From Acridotheres tristis (taxonomy: Eukaryota > Chordata > Aves > Passeriformes > Sturnidae), in assembly GCA_037013685.1 (NCBI GenBank), contig CM072886.1:65796433-65860432 (forward strand): a stretch of 64,000 nt of DNA, read 5' to 3'. Within the stretch, counting starts at the first letter, position 1. Each line of letters begins with the position of its first letter. The notes below the pieces were generated by a model. The model was not told the origin of the DNA, did no database searches, and was given only the letters and a program-made list of their open reading frames with translations. A program made the translations under genes and the position numbers. Below are positions 18,435 through 33,080 of this stretch, in pieces.

Positions 18435-21400
18435 CCTGCGAGATGAGTGATGTCTACTTCTTTTTGAATCCCGCCAGTGCAACTAGCTTGTTTTTCTCCC
18501 TGGCAAGTGCTAACAAGGAACTGCGAGGGTTTTGTTCAGGCTCAGTAGTCAGGCAGTCCTGGGGTGACTGACTTCTAGGAAAAGCCACAGCAGGAGCAAA
18601 CGAGAGTCAGCCTACGCACCAGGCTCAGCTTTTGCTGGTCCTCGGCTCATGTTCCAGCTCACACTCGTGGTAGATGAATCGCTGTTAGCAAATGCACCGC
18701 AGACCAGCGCCAGGAGGATGGATCTGGACAAGCTGGATGCTTCATGATGGAGCTGCTCTGAGAAACGATGGCCCATTTTGAGGCAGCTTCACCCTCCTCA
18801 GCAGAGCTGTGCCAGCTCACGGCAATTTAGGACTTGCTCTGCTCACTTTAGCCCGTGCAATTTCATCCTTTGTGTGAACCAGATCATGCAAATGGGGGCA
18901 CCGGAATCACAGGGAAGTCGAGTTCCACACGAGTACTGGCATGAGAAGGAGCAGCAATTAGCTCTAAATTCTCTCTACCAGCCTGTCATTTCTGAGCTCT
19001 CCCCTGCTGCTCTGCAACTGGAAGTCTTACGCTCCAGAAGAAGGGGAGAAGAACATTTTGCTCATGCTCATATTAATCAAGTCATCTTGTGAGCTGCTGA
19101 ATCTATGAAATTGTATCTCCCATGGAGTTCAGTGGTAATGACTGTCTTCGATGTGGACTCTCTGGTGTCTAATAATACAGTTATATTTCTGCAGTGGATG
19201 CACTCCCAGCATTTTTTCTCCTCTGCCTGCCTACTTCCACAGCACTTGTAGGCAGCTCAAACCTTTGAGACTTCTATCCCCTGTCAAGTTTGATCAAACT
19301 CAGTTCACAGGCTCAAAGATTATTTAGGAGGGACTGACTGGCACTTGCACAGACAGTGTGATCTCATAAGCTTCCTTTCCTTAGGAAACTAGGCTACCAA
19401 CCTAGCAACAGGGTGAAAAAAAAGCCATCCTGCTAGCAAAGAGTACCTAAACACCAAGAGGAAAGAGGGGAGGTGGGAGAGGAAAGTGAAGCTGTTTTGA
19501 AGGAAAAAAATCGCTGCCTTGTGGCTGCAGAGCTCTCACACACTTAAAGGGCCAGCCTTGGAGAGACATGCTGGAGAAAATATTCTCCAGGAGATGGAAA
19601 GTTCTCTCACGAAAATTGGTAAGGGAGAGAAATGACCTGGATTCATCTCACCACCTGGCATGCTAAATGGATATCTTTATGGTAAGGATCGTCTCTGGTG
19701 ACACCCGTTTCTCCCTGTGGACTAGAGGAGGACACAGACACAATTAGCATGCAACCTGTATGCCTGCAGTACCTAAAGCGAGGTGTGTCCTATCCCAACG
19801 GGAATGATCTTCTTCCCGCTCTCTCCTTCAGACCAAAGTTTTCCATGGTGCTGCTGCAGGGTTTATTACTTCATGTACTACATTTGTATTTTAGAGAAGC
19901 TGCTGTGTGTCTTAATAGCTGCAGATGTATGCATGGTTTTACTGGGCATTTATTATCACTTATCCTCTTTGCACTGAAACCTTTCCTGTCCTTGTATCTT
20001 ATGGAATAAAATTCTTTAAGTGAGCTTTAATGGTTCTATGATTTTACTTCTTTACAAATTAGGGAGCTGCCATCCCAGTTTTATTTGCTATCACACAATA
20101 TTTGAGGCTGTCAAAAGTATTATAGTGCATACTCACATAAATTGATATTTAATTTCAGTAATTATAATGTCACTAATTGTGTTTTTGCACCTGACGCAAT
20201 TACTCACATTCATCTATTGAGGTCTTCTTTGTTCCTTCTAGATTTAGGCATTCCATTACTCTTTAATCTTCCCTGCCTATGGTAGATCATACAAACAATG
20301 AAACTTGGAAATAAAAGCTCAGACCTTCCCATCAATTTTTCCATCAATATCAATGAATGGGATAGGTTGGAACTCTGTGTGTACCTGGAGTGGAGGATAT
20401 GCTCAAAATCCCACTGACTATTTTAATGTAATTTTTATGAGGCTTAGAGGGGATCCTGTTATCCAAACATTGCACAGAGCAATTGTTTGTACTGACCTAC
20501 TCCTAAAGGTTTTCTAATTTTTAGGGGGCTTTTTCTTGTAGCCTTTCACTTAAAATTACTCCAGGGCTGTGGTGGCAGCCCCTTTCACCTCGCTCTTTCA
20601 CCAGCGCTCTTTTCCTCCTGTCCTTCCAGGGGTGAATTCTTTATGTCCTATTCCCTGGGAAAATGCTTCCTATACCTCAGCCATCCTCCTGTGCTCTTCT
20701 CCCCTGCCTTTTCATCACGCTGCTGTCAAGTTATAATTCATATAATTCAGCACTCAAGTTCCCACACTCTTTCCACTTGGTGCCTTCTAGACCCATGAGT
20801 ACATATTACATATAAAGAGTATATAGTAGCGATTTTAATATAGGATAAGTAATACCTGATTAAAAATGCATACAAGGCATTTATCAGCCAATTAGCGTGC
20901 AACATTCGTACTTAATCAAGCATAATCCAGCCAGTGCCAGTGTTGCCATCAGGCAAAGATCACTGGAAGGCAATTTGAGCAGGATTTACTAAAGGGTATA
21001 ATTTTACTGGGGTGTGGTTGTTGATGTGACAGTGATCTCCTGCTGCCCTGGAGCAGACACCAGGAGAGGATGGCCACCTGAGGACTCCCAGCTGCATCCT
21101 GTCTACAATTTCCCTTTTAACCTTGAACTTGGAGTATGCCACCAGCTACAAAATCAGTGAATAAAGCATGTGCTTTGTGTCTGTCAACCTGCCTCAGCTT
21201 TCTCTGTGCTAAAGTGCAAAGTAAAAAAATAATCTGGGCTTCAGAATTCCTGCTCTGCCCCAGCATAGAGTTTGAGGATAGTGTTCCCTCTTCTCAAAGA
21301 TGCCTAAGACTCATTAGCCTCTGGGTTATAGTCCACACAGAAACTTATTTTGGTTCTATTTAATTAAAAAAAAACCCTTTAGTGGGCAGTACATCCTTAT

Positions 21401-24400
21401 TATTATTGCCACATGTCAATATTATTGCCATCCATTATTTTACTTTAGGAGTGGCTTTTATTATTCTAGCTGGAAAACTGTTCCCAACTGTCTTAAATTT
21501 AACTAACATAAATTTAATTTAATCTGAAGGGAATGGTTACCTCCTAGACAGCTGCTATGCTTCTCTCTGCTGCTACAAGTGTGTGGTGCTGCAAGATTTC
21601 ACATCCTATGACATAGCCAAGGCTGTGTTTGGGCTTGAGTGTCCATGTGGTAATGAGCACTGACTTCACTCAGTTTTTCAAGTTTAACTCATCTTCAAAA
21701 ACCAGCTCTTTGACTGAGTGACCAAATTCACCACTTGGTACAAATGTATGTATTCTCAGAACAGTGGGGCCTGAGCTGGGTGCCCAGTGGGCAATGAGGT
21801 ACCATGACAGCAGACATGTGTTATGCAAACTGCTGCTTGTACAGGTTTTTGAATAAACTTTTATGTTTCAGCTTCTTTGGACCAAGACCAAGAGGTCTAC
21901 AGAGGTGCTCTCTAGGAAAAAAATGCCTAGAACAACATTAAAAGGTAATTTGTGTTGAAGTGTCTGAAAAACTCAACCTTCACAATAAGGTGAGTCACCT
22001 AAAAGAGACATTTAACAGACCTTAAAACAAATATATCTTAACAAAACCTTGTTGGTAACAAGTATTTCCTGACGATGTTCATCATCAGAAATTATATGGA
22101 TCACACATGGACATCACAATCTCTTGTGGGTCTCTCCAAACCTTTTTAACATCTTTCTAAAATTCCTATGTGATAAATGAATGTTGTCAGGAAATATTTG
22201 TTCTTTCGAAATATTTGCTCTTTGCAGAACATGTTCTTTTTCTTAAATAAACAATATTATTTGGTCGTCAATCACTGCCACTACTGAAACAATGAAAATG
22301 TTGCTGACCAGCTTTTCTGAAGACTTACTAGGGCAAAGACTTTCTAACCAACACATGAGGTTGTTCTGGCATTGGAAAGTCAGAGTATATTTCTTTGGGA
22401 TCAAAGTGAGAGAAGAAGTTCCAAGACATGAAGCTGTATTGGATATCTGCACACAGGCTGCTAAGTAAGCCCTTTTAGTCAGATCCACCATGTCCTCAAC
22501 TGGCTGCTCTTCTCTTCCAGGGCTTTTCTGCAGCACACCTTTCCTCAGCAGCTTTACAAACTATATTCCCCTCACCAACCATAAATGAGACCTTCAGATG
22601 TCAAAACCTCTAATAGGGATAGTGTCTCCTGACCCTAAAAGCTGATGGCCTCCCAGCAAAAGGAGCAGACTTTCAGGCAGTGGAGCTTTAGTATTTTTAT
22701 ACTATGACAAGGAAACTTTTTTATCTCAGGTTACTTACATAAGCTGCCTCAGAGGAAAAAGGTGTAGGAGGAAACACAGTCAAGAGGTAAAGGTTTACCC
22801 TGGATATTTATATTCAGTTCACAGGAAAGATGCTTGGTGACATGCAGATGTTTGCCCCACTTTTTGTGTAAACAGCACCTGGCTTTAGCATGTGAACTTA
22901 GCACCGTGTTTGGAGGAGCTGGGGCTGCATGAACTCTGCATTTGGCACCGAGGAAAGAAACTCCTTGGGGGCTGTGTAGCCCTGAGATAGAGCTTTAAAC
23001 ATGTATTTAAAGGTCAGACAGCAGATTTGGCAACTCATTTTAGCTTTTTTTTCTCTGACATGTTCCTAAAATGAGCTTAGACTCTGGATGCACCTGTTAA
23101 AGAGGATAGCAGAAACAAAACCTTTTATAATCATAAAAATGGAGTTTCAAGTCTCATAGTTTTTGAGAAATATAGCTCTAGAAAAAGAATTTAGAGCAAA
23201 AGAATACACTGACTGCAGCTGGGAGTACTGCACTTGGTAATGTAGAACCTACCTGAGGAATAGACAGAATATATTTCATGTATTATTCGCTAGGTGAAAC
23301 TCCAAGTACAAATGAAACCATCAGAAAGTTTCCTTGGGTTTGCGGCACTAGTGGAAATCCCGAGTGCTTCTGAACTTGAATTTCAGAAGTTTCAGATCCT
23401 CTCAGTTCCCAGGGTTATTACAGCTGGAACTGTGGCTGCTTCAAGTTTAAGCCCAGCATGAATTAGAGATTTCAATATGAGAATGAAATGTTTTGTTCTT
23501 AAGCTGTTGTACAGATATAGGATAGCTGTAGCTTTGAGTTCCATGTGTGAACGGCCTCAGGGTTGGATTAATAGGAAGGTCATTTTTGAAAGAAAACAAA
23601 AGCTAATGGTTGTGTAGAAAAGTGTGAATATAGGCCATTTTTAGTGTGTTTTGTGCTGTATCCCATCACCTATACCTGTCCTCCCTCAAAGGCAGGCTTG
23701 GTATTGTCTGAAATTTGTTCACAGGTCTAGCCAGACTCCTTTAGGTAATGTTTATGCACTTATATCTCTGGGCCAATTCTGATACAGCCTTCAGCAGGTG
23801 GAGGGGCCCATCCTGAATCCCCCTTGAGACCAACTGATAGAGCAACATTAGATAATGCAAACCCCCAAGCACGTTTCACATGTAGAGTTGCAAATTTTTC
23901 CTCAAGAAGTTTTTATTCTCCCTGCACTTGCCACTCCACATGCCAAAACTCTTCTGCCAACTTGGAGCCCCATTTCTGTGTCCTCTTTTGCACGTTCAGA
24001 TGCCCAGGACAGGCTGAGCCCAGGTGAGAGATGCAGTGGGGCATCCTGTGAGCCACAGGATGGGAATGACCCTCACACCCTTACCTTTGGCCAGCTGTCC
24101 CTGGCAGCAGCTCCTGTGCTATATTCCACCCCACAGCACATGGGAATAGAGTCACCAGTGCCATGAGGCAGGAGCCAGCATGGGAGCTATCCCAGACCAT
24201 GTACAGCTGAGACAGGTCTGGTGGGACAAGCCTTCATGTTCCTGGAACCCAGCCTGGCACTGCCTTCTGGAAGCACCTGCTTTCCTCTGAGCATCAACCA
24301 GGAATCTCTCTAATCATCTCTGTACATACCTGCAGTGGCCTAAAAGGAACAAAGTGGCCAGAGACGATCTGAAAGCATGAACAGCACCCACAGGTACTTT

Positions 24401-27400
24401 AACGCTGTGAAGGGTAGGGTGTTTTTCCATTTCTGCTTATAAATTAGAAACCAGAGACCTAATTACCTCACAACTTTCCCTAAGATGATGGCAATTATTT
24501 ATTTTAAAGTGCTTTGAGTTCGGCTAAGAGAATAAAAAATATAGAGGAAAGCCAAATTCTGAGTTTTGAGGCTTTTTATTTCTGCAGAAATACATTGCTG
24601 AAGGATGCCTGAGAAATGCCTGGAGCTCTTAGCTGCATAAAGGGGGCAAAAAGAGGTGAACAGCTTTGTCTGCCGAGTATGAGGTTATGCAATGATAGAT
24701 GTTCCCAGATGACTTGTCAAGTACTTCTACTGAGAAGGGACAAATACAGAATAAGAGCAGCATCACTCAATAAAATTTGCAAAACTGAAAGATGAGAAGA
24801 GAGCATTTGCAACCCACTAAATGTTTCTTCATAGCTTTGTTGCCTGACAACTTGGCTGAGCAGCAATACCATGATCTGTCACAGGCTCCTGTGGAAAAGT
24901 CTCATCTAGCTCTGGGCTTTTATTTGCATTGGTACATTTTGTCAAATGCCTTTTCATTTGCTTGGCTGCTCAACAGGTGCACACACCAGCCAGTGTTCTT
25001 AATCATAAGCAGATAATCCAACTAGTATTAATGGTTTAATGCCTCTTCCCTATGGCAGACCATGGTCCAGACTTTAACATGCACAGCATGAATTGAAATC
25101 ATGCATAGGATCTTCAGCAGCACTGCCTGAAACACTCTCCTACTGTTGGCAAGGGCAGCCAGAGCCCTCTGGGAGAGGTCTGAGCAAGTGTGGCTGATTC
25201 AGCTACGTCATATCACAGGGCTGAATTGTTTCCAGTCACCTCTTCCTGATTAACACTCTGTGAGGAAGCTGTTGCTGAGAAATCAGTGCATTGTTCCATC
25301 TTAACCCTGGAGCTGCTCTTAAGAAACAGCAGTGGCACTTTATATTTGCACCTTACCTTAATCAGTGATAACTTGCAAGTGTGGACAAGTCCTGGGATAC
25401 ATGGTTCATTATCTTAGAGGAGTGAGAGCAATGTAATGAATATGCTGAGTGACCCAAGGGAGAATCTTCTATCCAGTCATTTCATGAAGGGGATCTGAAA
25501 TGAATTTTACCTTGGAGATTTTGAAAAAGAGAAATGGGGTTGTTTCCTCACTTTATCAGTAAAAACAAAGGAAAGGAACCAAAGGAAACCAAACCAGAAT
25601 TTCAATGGGATACTCTGGTTGCATTGTTCTTGCAGAATAAATTGGGGAAAATACTATTTCATTCTCATATAGATTGTCTCCCACAGATGTTTCTCACTGC
25701 AGAGGGTTATCTGTTTTGGTGGCATCCATATCTGTGGCAGGAGCACTCATGGATAGCAGCCATCCCTCAGATGGAGGAAGAGGAAGCTTGCCAAGTTACC
25801 TGGCCTCTCATCAGTCAGACTGAAGATGGGCATTTAGATATTCACTCATGTATGAGAAGTAAATGGTCTTGGATCAAATCTTTCATACGTCCAGTAATTG
25901 ATAAACACCTCAGGAAAATGGCATTTCTGGGAAGAGAAAAGAAGCAGCTCTTTATTGAGTGTGTGTGCATGTGACTTGGCTCCCTGAGAAGAGCTACAAG
26001 AGCCAGGCTTCCATGGCCCTTTCCCCCTAAAAAAGCCACATTGTTTATTCTTTATAGGGCATTGTACCTTTATAGGGTAGCATTGCCTGGTGTTTGTTTC
26101 TCAACTTTTTCCCCATGGAGATAGGCCAGAGAAGCCTGTGGTATTTCTATGAGGGCTGTAGTATTGCAGAGGTGAGATCCTCTGTGCAGACGGACAAAGA
26201 ACATGGGTTGTGTGAGTTGGGAAAGGTCTCCTGCCCTTCAGTGCACCATAGCTGAGTGAACAGTACAAAATCACTGGCATTTTTCAGGACTTATAGCCTT
26301 TGGGCCTTGTTTTGTTTGCAAAAGGAGACAGGGAACCTCGTGGTAGTTAAGATGAATCATTTTCCTCTCTTGCTTTTTCTGAGCCATGAATGTCCATTTT
26401 TATGGCTGGACTGGTTTCTGAGAGTTGATTCACATCTGGACTATTTTCTGACCCATGTAGGGACCCTCCATGGCAAAATCCATGCTCCTGTACAGTTAAT
26501 GTCCACATGTACTTCTGCTGTTGTGGCTGGAGGCTTCTCCCCACTACCCTAAAAAGGCCTTGTGCTGCAGCAGATTTCTCTTCTGGATATCTCTGTACTG
26601 ATGATGTAGCCTGAAAGCTTGAATGGAGAGTTCTACTCCTTATGCTCGGAGTAAGACTTGGTGTCCTAACTCATTCACTGATCCACTGGAAATCAGCCTG
26701 CCAGTCTGCAAAGTGAATCTGGAAGGTCCTGCAAGGAAAGGACCTTGATCTGTGCTCAGTCTGCAAATCCCAAACACTGGTGTACAAAAGAGCTGTGGCC
26801 CTGAGAGCTCAGGAGCAAACCATAGGCTCAGTAAGATGGGTTAAGCCACAATAAGTGAGTTGATCATTGACCTTGTCTTATTTTCCTGTTTGTGAATTAC
26901 CCAAGACTGCACTTGCTGTTTTCCAAGGGTAGATCAACCTGTTTTAAGTAAAATCTGTGGTTCTTTGCTTTGCTTTATTTAATGCCTGGAAGGAAGAAAC
27001 AGAGCCATGGGAATAATAAAGCAGTATGATCACGAACACCATACAGACCTCTAGAGAGGAAGCATGGCAGAAGACACAGCAAAGGTCAAACTCCACTGCA
27101 CTTTTTAAATCTAAAATGGAATTTTCTGTGTGTGTATGTGTTCTTAAATGACCTTTGTTTTTGTAATGATTCTCTTTAAAAAACCTGAGTGCATAGGGGG
27201 CCGAAAAGCTCTGCCACTCTTCACTCTTGTATTTCAGAAAGTCAATGAAAGTGACCAATGCACAACAGGGCATGGTGGGCATGGTGGGGAGTGGGACAGT
27301 GGGGATAGGCAGGGGTGACAACACCAGCATCACACATTTCCAGATCCTGGTGTCCATTCCCATTGTCTCCTGTGTGTGTGCTGAGGTGAGTGCACTGGAC

Positions 27401-30400
27401 CTTTAGGCTGATGAGACTTTGCAGGGGTGATGTCACCACCTTGATTTACATCACAGCACAGTGTAACAAACAGTTTTTCAGCTCAACAAGGAGGTGGACA
27501 TGCATAGCAAAGCATGGAAATAGGTTTGGATCTGTCACAGGGGACATCTCAACAGGCACAGCTTTAACCACAGAGGCTTTGCTTACAGCTGAGCCCACAG
27601 CTTAATTCCCTAAATACACTTTGATGCTATCTTCCTCCTTTTCCAAATGCTACTGCCTCCCACACAGGCATACACACCACAGAAATGTTGGCAGGACTTC
27701 TAGGTCATCTGCATCCACCTGGTTTGGGCTGCACTCTTAGAGTCAAGGGTTCAGAGAGGGCACCACAAACTGGAAATGTTTCCTAGCAGAACAACAAGGA
27801 AATTTATGATGTGAGAAATAACTCAGTAATCTTTTTCATAAAATATCCTGGATCCACATATGACATTTATAATCTAGCAGAAGTTAGCTCTCTGCCACAT
27901 GTGGAAACTTAGTTTGCCTCTTCTTAGCTCATTGGTGAAAAGTAAATTAATACTTGTTATTTAATAGTAGGATGATGAAATATGGGTTACTCTACACTTT
28001 GTGTCCTTTGTGTCCATGAATTTTTTAATAGTATTCACTTTCCTTATATTCAAAATCAGTCATGACAGTAATAAGTGAGGCTAATAATAAACAAACCTTG
28101 CAAGGGCCTTTGGGACCTCACAGAAGCAAGGTTCAGATGGCTGCACAGTGATGGAGATTCCCCACAGCTCACGTAGAGGAATGACTGCCAAGTGTTAGCA
28201 GTCACACAGCAGCAGCTCCCAGAGGGCATTTCCTCACAGTGGCAGAACAGCCTCAGCCAAGGTAAAAGTATGTTACATTCAGGTTAGGAAGTCCCATGGT
28301 TTCTCATTGTTTCATATTAATGTGTTTTCTCATGAGCAAAATTACTCTCCACATGCCTGTTTTTCATATTTGTCCTCCCCATGGCCCTGCAATGGTCCTG
28401 AGTTGAAGGCAGGCTATTGGGATTATTAGTCAGATCAGCTGCTGCTGCTACAACTATCAAATGAAATAAAGGAGGCAGAATAGCAGTCTCCTCATTTTTA
28501 AGGTAATTAATGATATAGTAGATTTATTGGCCCTGCATTTATTGACTGTTTAATTTATTGGACAAATAGCCCTGTGACAGAAACAAATGTAAGCTGAGTA
28601 GCAGTATTCCAGTGAAAGATCAGACTGGAAAATGTCTTTCAAACAAGAGCTGGAAACTGTTGCATGGAGGTACAAGAATTTATCTAACAAACATCTACGA
28701 CTTACTTCGTAGCAGCTGATGGCATCCCACTTGTCACATAGCTCTGAGTTTGGGCAGACATGGATTACAGGGGACTCTTGATCAGGCTTGAAGGTTATGC
28801 AAAAGGCTAAGATTTCTCTTCTGAAGTGACTAGGCAGCTCAGAGGACAAAATTATGGATTTCCAAACATTATAGATGCAGATAAAATACGAATCTAGAAT
28901 TATTATGGGTCATTAATAATTATTATGTAGATGCCTTACAAAATAGAGGTGCAGAAAAGGCCTCATTCCCCAGTCTACAGAGCAGCAATGAAACACCAAT
29001 CTATTTCAGATCTAGGAAAAGGCCAAGGGAATGACAGGTCCCTGGCTCCAGCCCTTCAGGCTGTGGCCTGGCATGGTGAGACAGATGGAAGCCAAGGGCA
29101 GATGTGTCCTCCCATGGTATTTCCATGTCCCTTCCCACCTGGCCCTAGGGCTAAGATGGAGGGAGCCTCACAGGGAGCTCCCTCAGCAGGTGGTGTGTAC
29201 TTGTGAGGGAGAAATGACATTTTGGAGCTAGGCATTTGGCAGGCTGGGATTTAAAAACACCAAGGGGTTATAGCAGGAAGTCCACAGGCACATGTCATGT
29301 ACAATGTGGGAAAGATGTCACAAGGTTATCGATGAGGGTAGGTCATTAGCCAAGGGTGACATGCATTTTGGTGGGTGATTGCCAACTGAAATGACCATCT
29401 GTGTCAAATCAAATTAAACTGGCCATCAATACACCTGTCAGTTGAAAAAGACAAGAAATAAGGGAAGAAAGGCTTTATTTTCTGAACTGTCAGTTAACTT
29501 CTACAGCCCTGAAAACCTGGGCTCACCACCAAATGGATGGTGAGCATATACTTAACTTGAGCATTCAGGCTGTCTCTACAAGGTTAGAAGAGTTCTTGGT
29601 AGGATAAAAATTAAGAATAAAGCTCAAATGCTTTTACTGGCAGCATGCTCGACTGCTGACAGGATCAAAATCTTTCTGACTATTTTTAATAACTAATCCA
29701 TGTCTAAGGTTGAATCCAGTTAAAAATCAGTTTTTCAAGAAAGATAAACTTTTTCTTCTACATTTTCTCATTAAAAAAAGGTATTACTCTCAATGCAATG
29801 TACCCTACCTCATTTACAAAACCAACCAAACAAGAAAGCTAAGCATGATTTCAGCAAGAGAAAAATCACTTTGTGGGAGGTTTCTGATTTTCTTTAACAA
29901 AGACAGACAACAAAGTTTTATGACTGTCTTTAATGAATTAAAAACCATCTCCCACCTGTGCCTTTTTTGACTGACAAAAAAGTTATTTCAGCCATATCTG
30001 TCTGAAAATGCCTTTTCCTGTGAGGAATGAAGCTGAGGGATGAGGTATGCCAGCCTAATCATTTTGCCTGTGTCATTCTAGTCCCTCAGGCCTTAATCTC
30101 TTTTTTATTGATTTGGCTAAGAAGAGGTGCTATGGAAAGACTACCTAGTTTGTTTTCCCACCTGAAAGAACAGGATTTCCCTTTTTTCTCTTGGCCTGAG
30201 TAGCTGTGTTTGGTGCTCTGTCTCCTGTCTCACACAGTGAGGACTCCCCATCCTATTTCAGCCTGCTGAAATCACCACCTTCTCCTAGAATGCTGCAATT
30301 AAAGCAGCTTAACGAGTTTGCACACGTCAGCCAAATTTCCTTCAGTGGCATTTAGACTAACGTAATTTATCTCACAGTTGCTGTGGATTAATGCATAGGA

Positions 30401-30665
30401 TCAGCTCCCGTTGCTCACCTTATGCCTGGGAATAGGCATTAAATTGCTGCCATTGGATGCTGTGTCTGAGCCCTCAAGCCCTGGGGAAGCAGCCCCAGCT
30501 GCTGCACTGAAGCCAGTGTGTTGCCTATATAATTGCCCAGTATTATCTGGCCCAGAGTGGCCAGAATGGATCCCTCTGTGGAAAAAGGAAAAAACTTTAT
30601 GTATGACACAGACTGTCTCTCCTACAGGCCACATCCTGTGTACCGGAGTTTAAATTCTGAAACTT

Positions 30666-31319
30666 GTGATTATCTTCTTTTCAGTCTTCCTCTTTAATTT
30701 TTCAGGATTAAATTTTCTCTGTCCTGTTATTCTTTTTCATCCTGGAAACATCTCCTCATTAAAACCTCCAACCAGAAGAGAATATATATGTGATACCACT
30801 GAGAAATGTGGATTGTCTGTCCTTGGCCACCAGCTAAGCCACTGTTTGGGTGCTGCTGGCTTTTCACAGGCTTTCCCGGGCTTTACTGAAGTCTCAACTC
30901 AGAGTTTAGCCCAAAACAAACAAATTTTTAAAGAGCGATTAACACTCATGAACAGAAATTCTGAAACTGAAACCCTGATGGTTTCCTACCTATCTTGGGT
31001 GAAGACTTTTATTGACCCCTTTGATTATCTTAACTTTGAAGGTCTATCGTCTTGGCCGCCTGTGGGGGGAAATTCATGTCCTGATAACACAGATCCCATC
31101 AGTGGAAAGTTTGCTGGGGATGAACTCACTGTAGCAAATCAAATCCTGAATAGCAACCAGCTCCTCACAGCTGGAAGGATTTGCTTTAGGGCTAAACCAT
31201 TTCACACTCGGTGCAAACCCACATGGAATATTCCCAGAAATATCCAGTGTCAGTGTTCAATTTGTGCCAGCTCTGAGGATGAAAGCCTCTCTGCAGTGCA
31301 GCAGCATCAAGCCTCTTGA
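30666..31319 (+). other. Unexplained 217-codon open reading frame
   Basis: An ATG-to-stop ORF in AT-rich intergenic DNA. The N-terminus is hydrophobic (MIIFFSVFLF, then Phe/Leu/Val-rich to about residue 25), like a signal or membrane segment. The rest has no repeats and no family motif I know; Cys and Trp are scattered (a Cys-rich end near residues 180-205). There is no obvious promoter, polyadenylation signal or splice context. It may be a chance ORF or a decayed element, so I do not call it a gene. Confidence 0.2.
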
Positions 31320-32689
31320 CCTAGGAGGGTTTAGGGAATGTGAGCATTACAAGATTCTTTCTCTGAAAATACACAGAAATGTACTGCTGGAGGAGTACAG
31401 TGAAGCATATTTTCACATAATGTCCATGACTATTTGCTGAAATCGGATTTTGAATTGACTGTCACAAAGAGCCAGACAAGACACCCAACTCCTGGTGCTG
31501 AACCCATACAGTTAGACAACACAATATAGTATTCAATAGTCTTGGTCCAAGCAGTTTGGACCAGTAAATTCCTTAATGCTTGCAAAGCAGTTAACAAAAA
31601 AATACTCCTTGGATAGATGGGGGGAATTTCATTTGCAATAAGCTATTCATATGATAAATGATTCATTAAAAAATTAGTCTGCATCATCCAATCACAAAGC
31701 ATTTCTTGTTAGGGAGGCAAAAAAAGAAGAGAAAAGGAGTAATTTTCACTATAATTATGGCAAGAAGACTATGAATGATGATGCACTGAAAAACTTTACA
31801 TGTTTCTGTACAGTAAAAATTAGTCTCACCTTTTCCCCCTGCTCTTTCATAATTTAAAACTCACTTGCTTTTAAAAGTTCAAGCCTGTCATGTAGTTAAT
31901 CCTCACTGAGAGCCAGTGTAGATGACATGTTTGAAAATAATTGGTTTTAGGAATAAGAAAGTTATCAGTGCTGAAATTTGCTGGCTTCTTTTAGAGAAGA
32001 CATTCTCTAGAAAACGTTCCCTACAAGACAGGAAATTCTTCTACTGATCCTGCTCTTGCGAGTGGATTTAGTAAAACACATCTGAAAATACTTAAATTGT
32101 AATTTGACTTGAATACAAACTTTGTTTTTATTGTCTTTTATTATCTACCACTATACAAGTTTCCTATTATCTTAATGGCACAGCACCACTGATGAAAATC
32201 TGTTTCAATTGACCATTTTTGCAGCCACCTCAGCATTACTACAGTCAAATACCTCTTTAAATTAAAAGAATTATAAGATTGAATATCCAACCACTCAAAA
32301 GTTGGAAAAGTTGAGGAAAACTTAGAAACTATATCTATATGTTAACAAATATGCTTCATTTATGCAGTGGCATACTGTATTTTCAAAAAAAGTCTTGTCC
32401 AAATACACCATTATTCAATATTTCTTTGACAAAAAATAAAATGTTCAGCACACATTACAAAACACCAAATGGAATCTTATTTAATTCTCCTGGATGTTTC
32501 TAACACATTCTGACTTTAATACTTGAGCAGAGATAGGGCAATAATACACTTATTTCCACAGCGCTGTGAGGCAAAAGTAATGAGGCAATAAAGTCTTGCT
32601 TGTGAATTAAGTGAACTCAAACACACTATCTACAACTTTAGTATTCACATAATTGCATTCCAGATGTAGTTCCCATTTTAGAAATGCAG

Positions 32690-33080
32690 TCCTGGAAGGG
32701 ATGTCCTAGGTGCTGCAATCCAGTGGCTTTGTAGGGTCCCTTTCATCAATTGCTCAAGCTGCACCTCAAAGTTGATTGGGTTATTTTGGCTTCACAGCAT
32801 CCTGTGGAAGCCTCTGCGAGGACCCTGCCACTCTGATAGCAGAAGGAGCTTCCCATTTCCAATCTAGACTGACTCCCAGACATTTTAAAACGATGTGCTA
32901 TCATGCTAAACTGACTTTTTAAAGCGACCCTTTTTCCTCTCTGGGATATTTTCAGATGACAATTCTATGCTTTGTCAGGTTTTTTTTGTTGCTAGGCTAA
33001 ACAAGAGAAATTCAGCCTTCTCTCAGAAGATATCCAATCATCTCCCTCTATCCCTGCCCTGCTCCTCCTCCAGTTGAAGT
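32690..33080 (-). mobile_element. Possible ancient CR1-like LINE relic
   Basis: Parts resemble the reverse complement of the CR1 3' half: GGCTAAACAAG followed by a TCTCAGAAGATAT...CAATCATCTCC...CCCTGCCCTGCTCC pattern, preceded by a diverged block. Too decayed to delimit. Confidence 0.3.

Noticed and set aside
25534..25974. 146-codon plus-strand ORF
   Set aside because: Length is within chance expectation for this window and no domain is recognisable.
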